From CAZVEE01 sp964625525 (lineage in GTDB: Bacteria > Pseudomonadota > Alphaproteobacteria > JAJFIK01), in NCBI GenBank assembly GCA_964625525.1, contig CAZVEE010000002.1:20667-84666 (forward strand): a DNA stretch of 64,000 nucleotides. The letters run 5' to 3'. The position numbers and the translations under genes were made by a program. The notes under the pieces were generated by a model. That model was not told the DNA's origin, did not search any database, and saw only the letters and a list, made by a program, of their open reading frames with translations. Position 1 is the stretch's first letter. The number at the start of each line of letters is the position of its first letter. Shown here in pieces: positions 53,935 through 63,205 of this stretch.

Positions 53935-54546
53935 CTAAGGTGTAGCGCCTTGTAGAAATCCATGAAGACATGTGGCCGCTTCCCGAACGGCCTGTTCCGG
54001 CGGCGCGGCGGTTCCCGCATCGATCTGACGAGCATAGTCAGCCGTCAGAATGATGGAGAGCGTAAAGACGTGGCGCAGGCGCCTGATGAGACTATCTTCC
54101 GGCACATGAGTAAGAACCGCACACACGCGGTCTTTGATGGTCACAACACAACCCGGCTCAAAATCTTGGACGAGATCAGTCAAATTGAAGCGGGGATCGG
54201 TGACGAGTTGTACGAGGAAATAGGCATAGAGGCGCCCATTCTCTTCCACACAGGCCTCAAACAAAGGGGCCATGGCTGCTTCGAGAAGTGCTCCGATATC
54301 ATCACTTTTTTGGGTGGCATCAAGTTCCGCGATACGGGCCACACGAGCTGCCTCTATGGCATGATACCGCTGCGCGAAAATCTCTCTGATCAGGGCTTCA
54401 ATGCCCCCGAAATGATAATGGAGCGCGCTCTCATTACGGGCGCCCGCCGCGCGTGTGATATCGCGCACGGAAACGGTCCCCAGTCCTTGTTCTGCGAAAA
54501 GGCGTTCAGCTGCCCGGATCAGAGCCGCCTTCGTATTCTGACGCAT
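53935..54546 (-). CDS. TetR-family transcriptional regulator
   Basis: This encodes 203 residues: the N-terminal helix-turn-helix is in RAAERLFAEQGLGTVSVRDITRAAG and NESALHYHFGGIEALIREI. A helical ligand-binding domain follows with an HVFTLSIILTADYA segment. It is divergent from the EF-hand/RND operon and probably represses it and itself. The start at 54546 has GGAGGGA upstream; an ATG at 54582 lies inside the palindrome and has no ribosome-binding site. Confidence 0.88.
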   Translation of the reverse strand: MRQNTKAALIRAAERLFAEQGLGTVSVRDITRAAGARNESALHYHFGGIEALIREIFAQRYHAIEAARVARIAELDATQKSDDIGALLEAAMAPLFEACVEENGRLYAYFLVQLVTDPRFNLTDLVQDFEPGCVVTIKDRVCAVLTHVPEDSLIRRLRHVFTLSIILTADYARQIDAGTAAPPEQAVREAATCLHGFLQGATP

Positions 54547-54569
54547 TTTGGGTTGTATCCCTCCACTTC

Positions 54570-54584
54570 TAATGATAGTCATTA
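54570..54584 (-). promoter_or_regulatory. Putative TetR operator in the regulator's leader
   Basis: A perfect palindrome TAATGA-TAG-TCATTA between the promoter and the tetR-type start codon, consistent with autoregulation. Confidence 0.5.
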
Positions 54585-54606
54585 AACCAAGGAAAATAGA
54601 TCCTTC

Positions 54607-54634
54607 ATTATAGAAAGCTTGGTCGAAGGGGCAA
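54607..54634 (-). promoter_or_regulatory. Sigma70-type promoter of the TetR regulator
   Basis: On the minus strand TTGCCC (54634-54629), 16 bp, then an exact TATAAT (54612-54607). Predicted start is near 54600, just upstream of the palindrome. Confidence 0.6.
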
Positions 54635-54822
54635 CAGAGCCAAAGGGTGATACGAGAGCGTAAGCGGTGGCGGCCCTGCGAGAAATGGGGGGGCGTGTGG
54701 CGCCTTGATCCTCGACCAGCGCCTTTGCGGCATGCCTGCACGACCATTGGGGCTGTACGGAGTAATGCGCCGGACATCCGGTAAGGGCCGCGTTTTGAGC
54801 GGATGGCGGCAGGGCAGAATGG

Positions 54823-54846
54823 ACATCGATCCGGACCCGTCGATGT
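54823..54846 (+). promoter_or_regulatory. Inverted repeat upstream of EF-hand/RND operon
   Basis: ACATCGA / TCGATGT with a 10-base spacer, 42 bases before the first gene. It could be an operator or a leader hairpin; its sequence differs from the palindrome at the tetR-type gene. Confidence 0.4.
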
Positions 54847-54888
54847 GATGGCGATACGCAGGGCCATGAGACCCAGTGGAGGGGAACG

Positions 54889-56121
54889 ATGAGTGTAAAG
54901 ACAGTTTCGACGATCCTAGCCTTGACGTTTGTCTCGATGGGGGTGGCCCACGCAGCCGATGACCAAGCGGCTGAGGAGCAACGGGTCCTTGTTCGTGAGA
55001 ATTTCGAAACCGCCGATGTCGATGACGACGGTGCCCTGACACCGGAAGAATTTGAAGTCTTCATGCGGGCCAATGCCGAAGATGAAATTGGCTCCACGAG
55101 CCGAATTGTCCGCTTCAACGCGTTTGGTCGGGCCTTTCGCACATTAGACAAAGATGAGGATGGCCTGGTCACACTTCAGGAATTCCGGAATGCGGCGCGT
55201 GAACAGTCTGGCCAAGATATATCCCCTCCGCTTACGGATGGAGAGGCCAGTGCTGACCCGGTCGAAGCGGAAACCGTGACAAGCGAGGCGCAAGATGAGG
55301 CGCCTGCAGGGGCACTGGAGCCAGAACCAGAAGAGAGCCCCTCCGGTGAGGACACGGTGGCCGACGGCGCGCCGGCCGCTTCGACCAGCGACGGCACGGG
55401 CGAGCCAGTTTCGCCGGAGCCTGCTCCGGTCGAGAGCACGAATGAACCAGCCCTCGTGGCGGAAACCCAACAGAGCCGCACGACCGAGACTGAGGATACG
55501 GCCGCGACCGCCAGGCCGGTCGCAGCCGAGACCGCAGCGGCGCCGAGCCCAGACCAGGCCACGGTCGTCCAAGAAAATTTTGGGCAGGCCGACGCGGATG
55601 GCAACGGATCTCTTACCCGTCAGGAATTTGAAGTCTTTATGCGCGCTAATGCTCAGGACGGCATTGAGTCCGCGCAGCAGGTCGTTCAACTGAATGCCTA
55701 TGGCAGAGCTTTTGCTCAACTCGATTCCAATGGAGACGGACAAATCGCGCTAACCGAATTTGCTGCCGCGAACTCTTCGTCTGCCAGCGCCGCGGCCACG
55801 CCGCCGCCCGCCGCAACACCGCCCACCGCGGCGCCTTCGGTGCCGGCGCCTTCGACAACGGCGCCCTCAGCGACAACACCGTCTTTGGATCCTCGTGCCG
55901 CGCAGGCTCTGCGTAACTTTCAAGCAGCCGATGTGGATAGCAGCGGGGGGCTCGACCTGGAGGAATTTCGGATCTTCCTGCGTGCCCAGGCTGCCAGCGA
56001 TGCGGATGTGTCTCGGCGCATGCTCCGCAGAGGCCCTTCACGCCGCGCGTTCCTGCGGATTGACCGCAACAATGATGGCTTCGTCACATTAGATGAGTTT
56101 CAGGCAAGCCAACGTGATTAA
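54889..56121 (+). CDS. Periplasmic protein with six EF-hands
   Basis: This encodes 410 residues: signal peptide (about 1-23, VAHA-A), then three repeats of an EF-hand pair. The loops are DVDDDGALTPEE, DKDEDGLVTLQE, DADGNGSLTRQE, DSNGDGQIALTE, DVDSSGGLDLEE and DRNNDGFVTLDE. The repeats are joined by Ala/Pro/Glu/Ser-rich linkers (about 105-225 and 295-335). It should bind calcium in the periplasm. It is the first gene of an apparent operon with an outer-membrane factor, adaptor and RND pump, so it may sense calcium or brace the complex (inference). GGAGGGGAAC precedes the ATG. Confidence 0.9.
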   Translation: MSVKTVSTILALTFVSMGVAHAADDQAAEEQRVLVRENFETADVDDDGALTPEEFEVFMRANAEDEIGSTSRIVRFNAFGRAFRTLDKDEDGLVTLQEFRNAAREQSGQDISPPLTDGEASADPVEAETVTSEAQDEAPAGALEPEPEESPSGEDTVADGAPAASTSDGTGEPVSPEPAPVESTNEPALVAETQQSRTTETEDTAATARPVAAETAAAPSPDQATVVQENFGQADADGNGSLTRQEFEVFMRANAQDGIESAQQVVQLNAYGRAFAQLDSNGDGQIALTEFAAANSSSASAAATPPPAATPPTAAPSVPAPSTTAPSATTPSLDPRAAQALRNFQAADVDSSGGLDLEEFRIFLRAQAASDADVSRRMLRRGPSRRAFLRIDRNNDGFVTLDEFQASQRD

Positions 56122-56187
56122 TCGTTAGGACCGTTCACAGAGGGTGAAACAGTGAGCGGGCAGGGGCGGTGTGAAGGGGCGGATTGA

Positions 56188-57726
56188 GTGCGGTTAACAA
56201 GTCGAACCCGAAACGGGTGCTCCCGCGAACGGGGTGGCATTGAAACGCTCGTGGTGGTGCCGGCGGTTGTCATCGGATTGTCAGCATGCACGTTGACGCC
56301 AGAGGCCACGCCGCCCACCATCATTCCTGATATCGAAACGCTGCCGCGCTACCTGAATGAGCAGCAGTCTGATGAAGGTACTACCACGCTCAACCAATCC
56401 ATCGCATGGTGGCGCCGGATTGGTGGGCCGGATCTTGATCATCTTGTCGAGCAGCTGATTGCGCGTAACTTCGATCTCGCGGAAGCCCGGGCGCGGGTTC
56501 GTCAGGCCGAAGCCCGAACGCGCCAGGCGCGCAGTGGTCGCTTGCCCGCCATATCCGCCAACGGCGAGGCCAGCAGGACGCGCAGCCAAGGGCTGGACGG
56601 GTCCTTTTCTTGGTCCGATGGTTATGCCGTGGGGGCCTCGGGCAGCTGGGCTGCCGATATTTTTGGAGGCATTCGGACAGCCGAGCGGTCCGCCCGTCTT
56701 GCCGCCGCGGCTGCCCGCGCGTCCTATGGAACAAGCGAACAACAGCAGATCGCCGCACTCGCCAAGAGTTACGTGGCCGCGGCCACGCTTCAGCGCCGGC
56801 TCGCACTGGCCCTCTCCATCGCCGAAAGCTTCCGTGTCACCTATCAGTTGACTGATGAACGGTATCAAGCCGGCTCGCGAAGTGTGACGGCCTCGGATGT
56901 GCAAATTGCCAAGCAGAACCTGGACACGGCTCTCGTTGATATTCCGGACCTGCAAACACAACTGACGACCCAGCTTCTGGCCATAGATGCCCAATTGGCG
57001 CGCTTGCCCGGCACTACGGCCCGGTCCTTTAGAGGCACGTTGAACGTTGACCGCACGCCTCAGGTGCCCGTGGGACTGCCCGCGACCCTGCTGACCCAAC
57101 GCCCGGACGTGGCAACGGCCGAATTGCGCTACCGAGCCGCCTTGGAAGACATTGGATCGGCCCGGGCGGATCTGTTCCCCGCACTGACTTTAACGGCGTC
57201 TCTTACTTTTCAAGACGAAGATCTGTCCGGCCTGTTCTCCTGGCAAGACCACATTGCCAATCTCGCCGGATCCCTGGTTCAACCGGTCTTTCAGGGCGGG
57301 CGTTTGCGCGCCGCGATTAAACTGGAACGCGCGGAGGCCGAGGAACTGGCGGCGGCCTATGGGCGGACCGCCATTACCGCGGTGACGGAAGTGGAGACCG
57401 CTCTTGCTGAACAGGCTGGTTTCGCCGAGCAGCTGCGCCGGCTAGAAAGCGCCGTTACCTCGGCGCAAACGTCCAATGAGATTGCCCAGCGCCGCTTCCG
57501 TGAGGGCTTGAATACCATTCTCTCCGTGCTGGAAACGCAGCGGAGTCTGAACAATACGCGCCAAAGTGTGCTCCTGACGGAACAGGCTTTGCTCAATGCA
57601 CGGATTGATCTTTTCCTGAGCCTAGGGGGAGCGTGGTTCGAAACCGACACCCCGAACGCAACGGCAGATGTGATAGGGCGCGTCGATACACGAGAGCGCC
57701 GGAGTATGCTGGGTGAGGGGTCCTGA
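56188..57726 (+). CDS. RND efflux outer-membrane lipoprotein (OprM/NodT family)
   Basis: This encodes 512 residues with a GTG start and a lipobox VIGLSAC, so it is probably acylated at Cys34. Two TolC-type halves follow, with WWRRIGGPDLDHLVEQLIARN and the family motif VGLPATLLTQRPDVATAELRYRAA. It forms the trimeric outer-membrane duct for the downstream pump. It lies 66 bases after the EF-hand gene and ends just before the adaptor gene. Confidence 0.88.
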   Translation: MRLTSRTRNGCSRERGGIETLVVVPAVVIGLSACTLTPEATPPTIIPDIETLPRYLNEQQSDEGTTTLNQSIAWWRRIGGPDLDHLVEQLIARNFDLAEARARVRQAEARTRQARSGRLPAISANGEASRTRSQGLDGSFSWSDGYAVGASGSWAADIFGGIRTAERSARLAAAAARASYGTSEQQQIAALAKSYVAAATLQRRLALALSIAESFRVTYQLTDERYQAGSRSVTASDVQIAKQNLDTALVDIPDLQTQLTTQLLAIDAQLARLPGTTARSFRGTLNVDRTPQVPVGLPATLLTQRPDVATAELRYRAALEDIGSARADLFPALTLTASLTFQDEDLSGLFSWQDHIANLAGSLVQPVFQGGRLRAAIKLERAEAEELAAAYGRTAITAVTEVETALAEQAGFAEQLRRLESAVTSAQTSNEIAQRRFREGLNTILSVLETQRSLNNTRQSVLLTEQALLNARIDLFLSLGGAWFETDTPNATADVIGRVDTRERRSMLGEGS

Positions 57727-57728
57727 CG

Positions 57729-58925
57729 ATGTCGGATGATCAGCAGATCACAAAGGACACAGACGACAGGAGCCCGCACAGCGACCGGGATGAACGCAAT
57801 GGATGGCTCCAGATCATCCTTGTGATCGCGGTCCTCTTCGCTGGCGTGGCGGCCAATCTTCTCCTCTCCAGCGGGTCGTCGGACCCGGAAATGCGCACAA
57901 TGGGAGACGATGCGCTTCTCGTGGACGTGGTCGCGCCGGTGATCGAGGATACTCGGGTGCGCATTGTCGAGACCGGTGTCGTCCAGGCGCGCAACTCCAT
58001 CGCTTTAAGCCCGCAGGTCAGCGGCCGTGTGGTCTGGGTGTCTTCAGATTTGGCCTCGGGCGGCTCCTTTTTGGCCGGAGAGAGTCTGTTCCGTCTTGAT
58101 GATGCCGATTATGCCGGGGCCGTGGAGCGGGCCCGGGCTGACGTTGCCAACGCTCAGGCGGATCTGGAACTCGAATTGGCCGAAGCGGCGGTGGCGCGGC
58201 AGGAATGGGCCCTGGTCAATCCTGGTGAGCCCATCCCACCGCTGGTGGCCCGAGCCCCGCAAATCAGCCAGGCGGAGGCGAGGCTTCAGTCGGCCCGGGC
58301 GGCGCTCCTGGATGCCCAACTCGACTTGGCCAGGGTCGATTTTTCGCTTCCCTTCGACGGGCGCATTGTCTCGACCACCATTGAAGTCGGCCAGAACCTC
58401 AGTGCAGGTCAGTCTTACGGCAATGCCTATGATACCCGCAGTCTGGAGATCTCCACCCCGCTGAATGCCGATGCGCTCTTCGCCATTGGCCCGGCGGTCG
58501 GACGCTCGGCCCAGGTGCGCTTGCCCGTGCGCCGCCAGGATCAACAAGCGGCACCGACCTACGCGGCGACAATCGTCCGTGCCGATGCTGAACTTGATGC
58601 GGAGACGCGCCTTGGTCGGGTCATCCTCACCTTTGACGAGCCGACACCGTTGCTACCGGGGGCCTTTACCGAAGTGACGATTGAAGGCCCTGTCATTGAG
58701 CAAGCCCATCTGATCCCTGAGCGTGCCATCTCCCAAAACCGCACGGTTTGGGTGGCCGATGATGGGCGTCTTGCGGCGCGCAGACCACGGCTTTACTTCG
58801 TCAAGGACGGCAACATGGTCACTGATCCCTTCGATTGGTCCGACGGGGTCATCGTGACGCCATTGGTTGACCCGGCCGAAGGTGCGCCGGTGTTGGTTAA
58901 CGATGGTCCGGGAGAGGCGTCATGA
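57729..58925 (+). CDS. RND efflux periplasmic adaptor
   Basis: This encodes 398 residues: a single N-terminal transmembrane anchor (about 20-40), lipoyl half SGRVVWVSSDLASGGSFLAGESLFRLDD, a helical hairpin, lipoyl half LPFDGRIVSTTIEVGQNL and a beta-barrel. It connects the pump to the OprM-type channel. It begins two bases after the channel gene's stop and overlaps the pump start (ATGA). Confidence 0.9.
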   Translation: MSDDQQITKDTDDRSPHSDRDERNGWLQIILVIAVLFAGVAANLLLSSGSSDPEMRTMGDDALLVDVVAPVIEDTRVRIVETGVVQARNSIALSPQVSGRVVWVSSDLASGGSFLAGESLFRLDDADYAGAVERARADVANAQADLELELAEAAVARQEWALVNPGEPIPPLVARAPQISQAEARLQSARAALLDAQLDLARVDFSLPFDGRIVSTTIEVGQNLSAGQSYGNAYDTRSLEISTPLNADALFAIGPAVGRSAQVRLPVRRQDQQAAPTYAATIVRADAELDAETRLGRVILTFDEPTPLLPGAFTEVTIEGPVIEQAHLIPERAISQNRTVWVADDGRLAARRPRLYFVKDGNMVTDPFDWSDGVIVTPLVDPAEGAPVLVNDGPGEAS

Positions 58926-61900
58926 CAGCGGCGCCTGGCGACCAGCGTGGTGGGATCATCGCATGGTTTGCGAGAAACTCCGTCGCGGCCAATCTGTTCA
59001 TGGCCATCTTGTTCATTGGTGGTTTGGTTACGTTGGGGCAAACCAACTCCGAGGTTTTCCCTGAGATTGATCCGCGTACTGTCACGGTATCGGTACCCTA
59101 TCCCGGCGCCACCCCTGAGGAGGTGGAAGACAGCATCACCCGCCGAGCCGAAGAAGCCGTCATGGGGCTTCAGGGGGTGAGCCGCGTGACATCCAAAGCC
59201 TCGGTCGGGTCAGGCACGCTCACCATAGAGCTGTCTGATTTTGCCGATGCCCAGGATGTCAAGAGCGACGTCCAAGCCGCGATAGATCAGCTGACTGACT
59301 TCCCGCCGGAAGACGCGGAAGAGCCTGAGATCGAAGTGACGACGGCTGTTTCTGGTGTCATGCGTCTTGTCGTGGCTGGTGATGTGGGAGAGCGGGCCTT
59401 AAGGCTCGCAGCCGAGCGCATTCAGCGGGATCTTCTTGCCGGTGGGCGGATCAGTTTGGTGACGATCCAGGGCGCGCGAGAGTATGAAATGTCGATCGAG
59501 GTGCCTCAAACCACTTTGAGAGAATACGGCCTCAGCATTGATCAGGTGGCCCGGGCCATCCGCGCCGCGTCGGTTAATCTTTCGGGCGGCACGGTCCGCA
59601 CGGCAGCAGGCGATATTTTGTTGCGCACGGATCAAGAGGCGCGGACAGCCGAAGAATTTGCGACGATTGTCATTCTGAGTGACTTCGAGGGCCGGCGTGT
59701 GCTCTTGGGCGATATTGCCCGGATTGTGGACGGCTTTGAGGAAGTGCCGCTCATCAACACTTATAATGGCAAGCCCGCCCTGTTCCTGCAGATCGATCGG
59801 TCCGGTGACGAAGACGCCTTCGATATTGCGGGCGCGGTCAAGACATTCCTGGCCGACTACCGCCCTCCAACCGGCATTGAGTTGCTGATCGCGTCGGACA
59901 ACACGAACGTCATCAGTGATCGGGTGAACCTCCTGACCCGGAACGCGCTCATGGGTTTGGCGCTGGTGTTTGTATTCCTGACACTGACGCTGGATTTGCG
60001 TCTTGCCTTCTGGACGACGGTTGGCATTCCCATTGCCTTTCTGGGTGGGTTCATTCTGTTTGGGCAGTTCGTCACCATCAATATGGTGACTTTGTTCGCG
60101 CTCATCATGGTGCTGGGTATCGTGGTCGATGACGCCATCGTGGTCGGCGAAAACATTTATGAAAAACAGACCATAGGCGGCTCGGTCGAAGGCGCGGCCA
60201 TCGATGGCGCGGTCGGCGTGCTGGCCCCCGTAGTGGTTGGTGTGCTGACGTCCATGGCAGTATTTGCGCCTTTGCTCAATTCAACGGGCACTCTTGGGCA
60301 GATCTTGCATCCCGTCCCCATTGTTGTGTTGAGTGTGTTGCTCATCTCGCTTGTTGAGGTTTTCCTCATCCTGCCGGCCCATCTCGTCCATGGTGGTGAG
60401 TGGAGTGTGGGGCCGATGAAGCGGCTCAAGCATGCCGTTCAAGAAGGGCTTTATGCGATCCGGGACCGCGCTTTGCTGCCGGTGGTTCTGGCGGCTATGC
60501 GGCTGCCCTTTCTGACCTTAGCGACTTTCGTTGCCATCCTGATTGCTTTTGCGGGTGTCTTCACCGGTGGGCATGTTCGGTTCGTGTTCTTTCCCGTGGT
60601 CGAAGGCGACCGGATCACCGTGACTCTCGAAATGCCAGGGGGCGCCCCGTTTGAGCAAACCGAAGCGGCCATGGATCGAATTGTCGATGCCGGCTACAGA
60701 GCCGTGGGCGGCAGGTCGTCCGAGCTCTTCAGTAGTCTTTCGGTGACGATTGGCGGGCGGTTGGTGTCCGGGTTCGGCTCTGCGGGCACCAATACCCAGT
60801 CCGAACTGGCCAGCGCGACACTAGAGCTGACCCCGGCGGGTGAGCGTGATCTGAGTGCCGCGGACATCGAGCGGCGATGGCGCCAGGAAGTGGGCCAGAT
60901 CCCAGGCATCAAAAGCCTGATCTTCAATTCCGCAGGGTTGTCGGGTGGGGATGATATCAGTTTCGATCTATCCCACACGGATGATATAAAGCTCAATAGC
61001 GCGGTGGACGAGTTGAGCGCGGCGTTAGCGTTGATCGAAGGCGTGTCTGAAATCGAAACCAGCACCGAGCCCGGTAAGCGGCAGTTGGAATTCTCTCTGA
61101 AACCGATTGGCGTTGCCGCAGGTTTGACCGTCGAGGATTTGGCTCAGCATATTCGCCGCTCTTATTTCGGCGAAGAAGTGCAGCGTATCCAGCGCGGCAG
61201 TGAGGAAGTGAAGGTTTATGTGCGCTTACCGTTGAGCGAGCGGCAAAGCCTGGCTAATCTTGTCGCTCTGCGCATCCCTTTGCCAGATGGCAGCGACGTG
61301 GCCCTGCGCACTGTAGCGGACGTGACCGAGACACGGAGTTTCGCCTCGATCAGTCGGGTCAACGGACAGCGTGTCGTAACCGTCAGTGCGGATATCGACG
61401 AGGCCATTACGACACCCACCGATGTCAATCGGCTCATTGAAAGAGAGATCCTGCCAAGGCTCCTGGCGCAGGATCGCGCCTTGCGCTTCAGCCAAGAAGG
61501 CCAGGCCCGTGATCAAGCCGAAGATCTCTCCGCCTTGGCGCGTAATCTGTTGCTGGCCGTTGCGGTGATGTATGTCCTCCTGGCGAGCGTTCTGCGCTCT
61601 TACATCCAACCTCTGATCATCGTTGCGGTGATCCCGTTTGGCCTGGTGGGTGCTGTCCTCGGGCATATGGCTTTAGGCTATGATGTCACCTTTTTGTCCC
61701 TCTTCGGCGTGGCCGCGCTCTCTGGCGTTGTGGTGAACGACAGCATCGTGCTCATCGACTATTTCAACGAGCTTGAGAAACGTGGAGAGACCACAAGGTG
61801 GCAGAATATCGTCACGGCGGTCCGTCGGCGCTTCCGCCCTATTGTGCTCACGACACTGACGACATTTCTCGGCCTTGTTCCGATGATCGCGGAAACCAGC

Positions 61901-62035
61901 CTGCAGGCGCAATTCCTCGTACCCATGGCGCTTAGTCTTGGCTTTGGTATTCTGTTCGCCAGTCTGGTCATTTTAATTCTGGTGCCGGCCTGTCTGGCAA
62001 TCGGTGCGCCCCGTGAGCCAAGCGCGGTACGCTGA
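58922..62035 (+). CDS. RND efflux pump, inner-membrane transporter
   Basis: This encodes 1037 residues of the AcrB/HAE superfamily: twelve transmembrane segments, two large periplasmic loops, and the TM4 proton-relay pair in GIVVDDAIVVGENIY. FPEIDPRTVTVSVPYPGATPEEVEDSI near the N-terminus is the usual porter start. Together with the preceding genes it makes a complete tripartite pump, probably under control of the divergent TetR-type regulator. Confidence 0.93.
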   Translation: MTAAPGDQRGGIIAWFARNSVAANLFMAILFIGGLVTLGQTNSEVFPEIDPRTVTVSVPYPGATPEEVEDSITRRAEEAVMGLQGVSRVTSKASVGSGTLTIELSDFADAQDVKSDVQAAIDQLTDFPPEDAEEPEIEVTTAVSGVMRLVVAGDVGERALRLAAERIQRDLLAGGRISLVTIQGAREYEMSIEVPQTTLREYGLSIDQVARAIRAASVNLSGGTVRTAAGDILLRTDQEARTAEEFATIVILSDFEGRRVLLGDIARIVDGFEEVPLINTYNGKPALFLQIDRSGDEDAFDIAGAVKTFLADYRPPTGIELLIASDNTNVISDRVNLLTRNALMGLALVFVFLTLTLDLRLAFWTTVGIPIAFLGGFILFGQFVTINMVTLFALIMVLGIVVDDAIVVGENIYEKQTIGGSVEGAAIDGAVGVLAPVVVGVLTSMAVFAPLLNSTGTLGQILHPVPIVVLSVLLISLVEVFLILPAHLVHGGEWSVGPMKRLKHAVQEGLYAIRDRALLPVVLAAMRLPFLTLATFVAILIAFAGVFTGGHVRFVFFPVVEGDRITVTLEMPGGAPFEQTEAAMDRIVDAGYRAVGGRSSELFSSLSVTIGGRLVSGFGSAGTNTQSELASATLELTPAGERDLSAADIERRWRQEVGQIPGIKSLIFNSAGLSGGDDISFDLSHTDDIKLNSAVDELSAALALIEGVSEIETSTEPGKRQLEFSLKPIGVAAGLTVEDLAQHIRRSYFGEEVQRIQRGSEEVKVYVRLPLSERQSLANLVALRIPLPDGSDVALRTVADVTETRSFASISRVNGQRVVTVSADIDEAITTPTDVNRLIEREILPRLLAQDRALRFSQEGQARDQAEDLSALARNLLLAVAVMYVLLASVLRSYIQPLIIVAVIPFGLVGAVLGHMALGYDVTFLSLFGVAALSGVVVNDSIVLIDYFNELEKRGETTRWQNIVTAVRRRFRPIVLTTLTTFLGLVPMIAETSLQAQFLVPMALSLGFGILFASLVILILVPACLAIGAPREPSAVR

Positions 62036-62096
62036 TCAGGAACTGGCCCCCTCGCGCGGTTGCGCTAAATACACAAACATCATCGTGGAGGCAGAG

Positions 62097-62885
62097 ATGT
62101 CCGTACCTTTATTGCTTGAGCGCCGCGACGCGGTCGCCATCATCTCCATCAACGATGCGCCGCGCAATCGGATGTCCCTAGAGTTTATGGATCAGCTCGA
62201 AGGCACTCTGCGTGACCTCGCGGTCGATAACACCGTGCGGGCCCTGGTTTTCACTGCGGAAGGGACAGAGAATTTCTCCGTCGGGATGAATTTGAAACAG
62301 CTCCCCGAGGGCATTCAGGCAAAGGGCAGCGTAGATGGCCTTTTTGATCAAAGGCTGCGGGTTCTTGAAATGATCGAGCGGATGGGCAAACCCTCTGTCG
62401 TCACATTGTTTGGGTACTGCTTGGGTGGCGGTCTTGAATTGCCGCTCGCTTGTCATTTCCGTCTTGCAGCGGAAGAGGGAGCACAGATCGGCCTTCCGGA
62501 AATGGATCTCGGCACCGTTCCGGCTTGGGGGGGCAGTGCGCGACTGGCCAGATGTGTCGGGAGAGATCATGCGCTCGATATGATTCTCAGGGCAAAGAAG
62601 ATATCGGGGCCTGAAGCCTTGCGCATCGGGCTCGTGAACGAGGTTTGGCCCCTGGAGGATCTGAAGGATCGCGCCATATCCCTCGCGCAAGAGGTGGCGG
62701 CCATGCCAAGGCTGGCCGTGAAGGGGGTCATGGACTGCATTGTGGGTCACGAGACCAAAAGCTTGCATGAATCGCTGGCGGACGAACGGCGAGCGGTGCA
62801 CCTGACAATGGGCACCCCGGATGCAAGAGAAGGCATTATGGCCTTCCTCGAAAAGCGGCGCCCCCTCTTCAATCAAGACGACTAG
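62097..62885 (+). CDS. Enoyl-CoA hydratase/isomerase (crotonase) family protein
   Basis: This encodes 262 residues. The oxyanion-hole segments are FSVGMNLKQLP and FGYCLGGGLELPLACHF; the catalytic Glu equivalent is in IGLPEMDLGTVPAWGGSARL. It acts on an acyl-CoA thioester; the exact substrate is unclear. The ATG at 62097 has GTGGAGGCAGAG upstream. The TAG stop (62883-62885) lies within the first bases of repeat copy C. Confidence 0.9.
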   Translation: MSVPLLLERRDAVAIISINDAPRNRMSLEFMDQLEGTLRDLAVDNTVRALVFTAEGTENFSVGMNLKQLPEGIQAKGSVDGLFDQRLRVLEMIERMGKPSVVTLFGYCLGGGLELPLACHFRLAAEEGAQIGLPEMDLGTVPAWGGSARLARCVGRDHALDMILRAKKISGPEALRIGLVNEVWPLEDLKDRAISLAQEVAAMPRLAVKGVMDCIVGHETKSLHESLADERRAVHLTMGTPDAREGIMAFLEKRRPLFNQDD

Positions 62886-62988
62886 AGCCGTTTCAATGAA
62901 AACCAGATCATTGAAACGGCTGTCGGTCTTTGGTTTGGCGCGCTTTCCGGGCGGAAAACCGCGCACACTTTTCCTGAAAGCGCTCTAG
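62882..62988 (-). repeat. Dispersed two-hairpin repeat, copy C
   Basis: The reverse-complement copy of the element at 30273-30378, differing by one base in the aligned ~106 nt. Its 16-bp-stem hairpin starts immediately after the crotonase stop codon. Confidence 0.93.
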
Positions 62989-63205
62989 GCTCCACACTCA
63001 CTTGAACTGACCGAAAATCATCGGAAGCAGACCTTGCTCTTGGTGAGGTTATCTCTCGCGCATTTATTGTTTCACACCTCTCCTATTCCAGGGGCATTCG
63101 GCCCCGCAGGCTGCCTCGTCGTTGGTGTGCACCTGGCCAAAAAGACAAGGAGCAGATTTCGCATAGACTTTTCCGGTACCGACATGCGACTGAATCGCTG
63201 CGGGG

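Noticed and set aside
62989..63205. Possible tRNA or small RNA between repeat copy C and the GST gene
   Set aside because: No cloverleaf, CCA end or terminator could be found.
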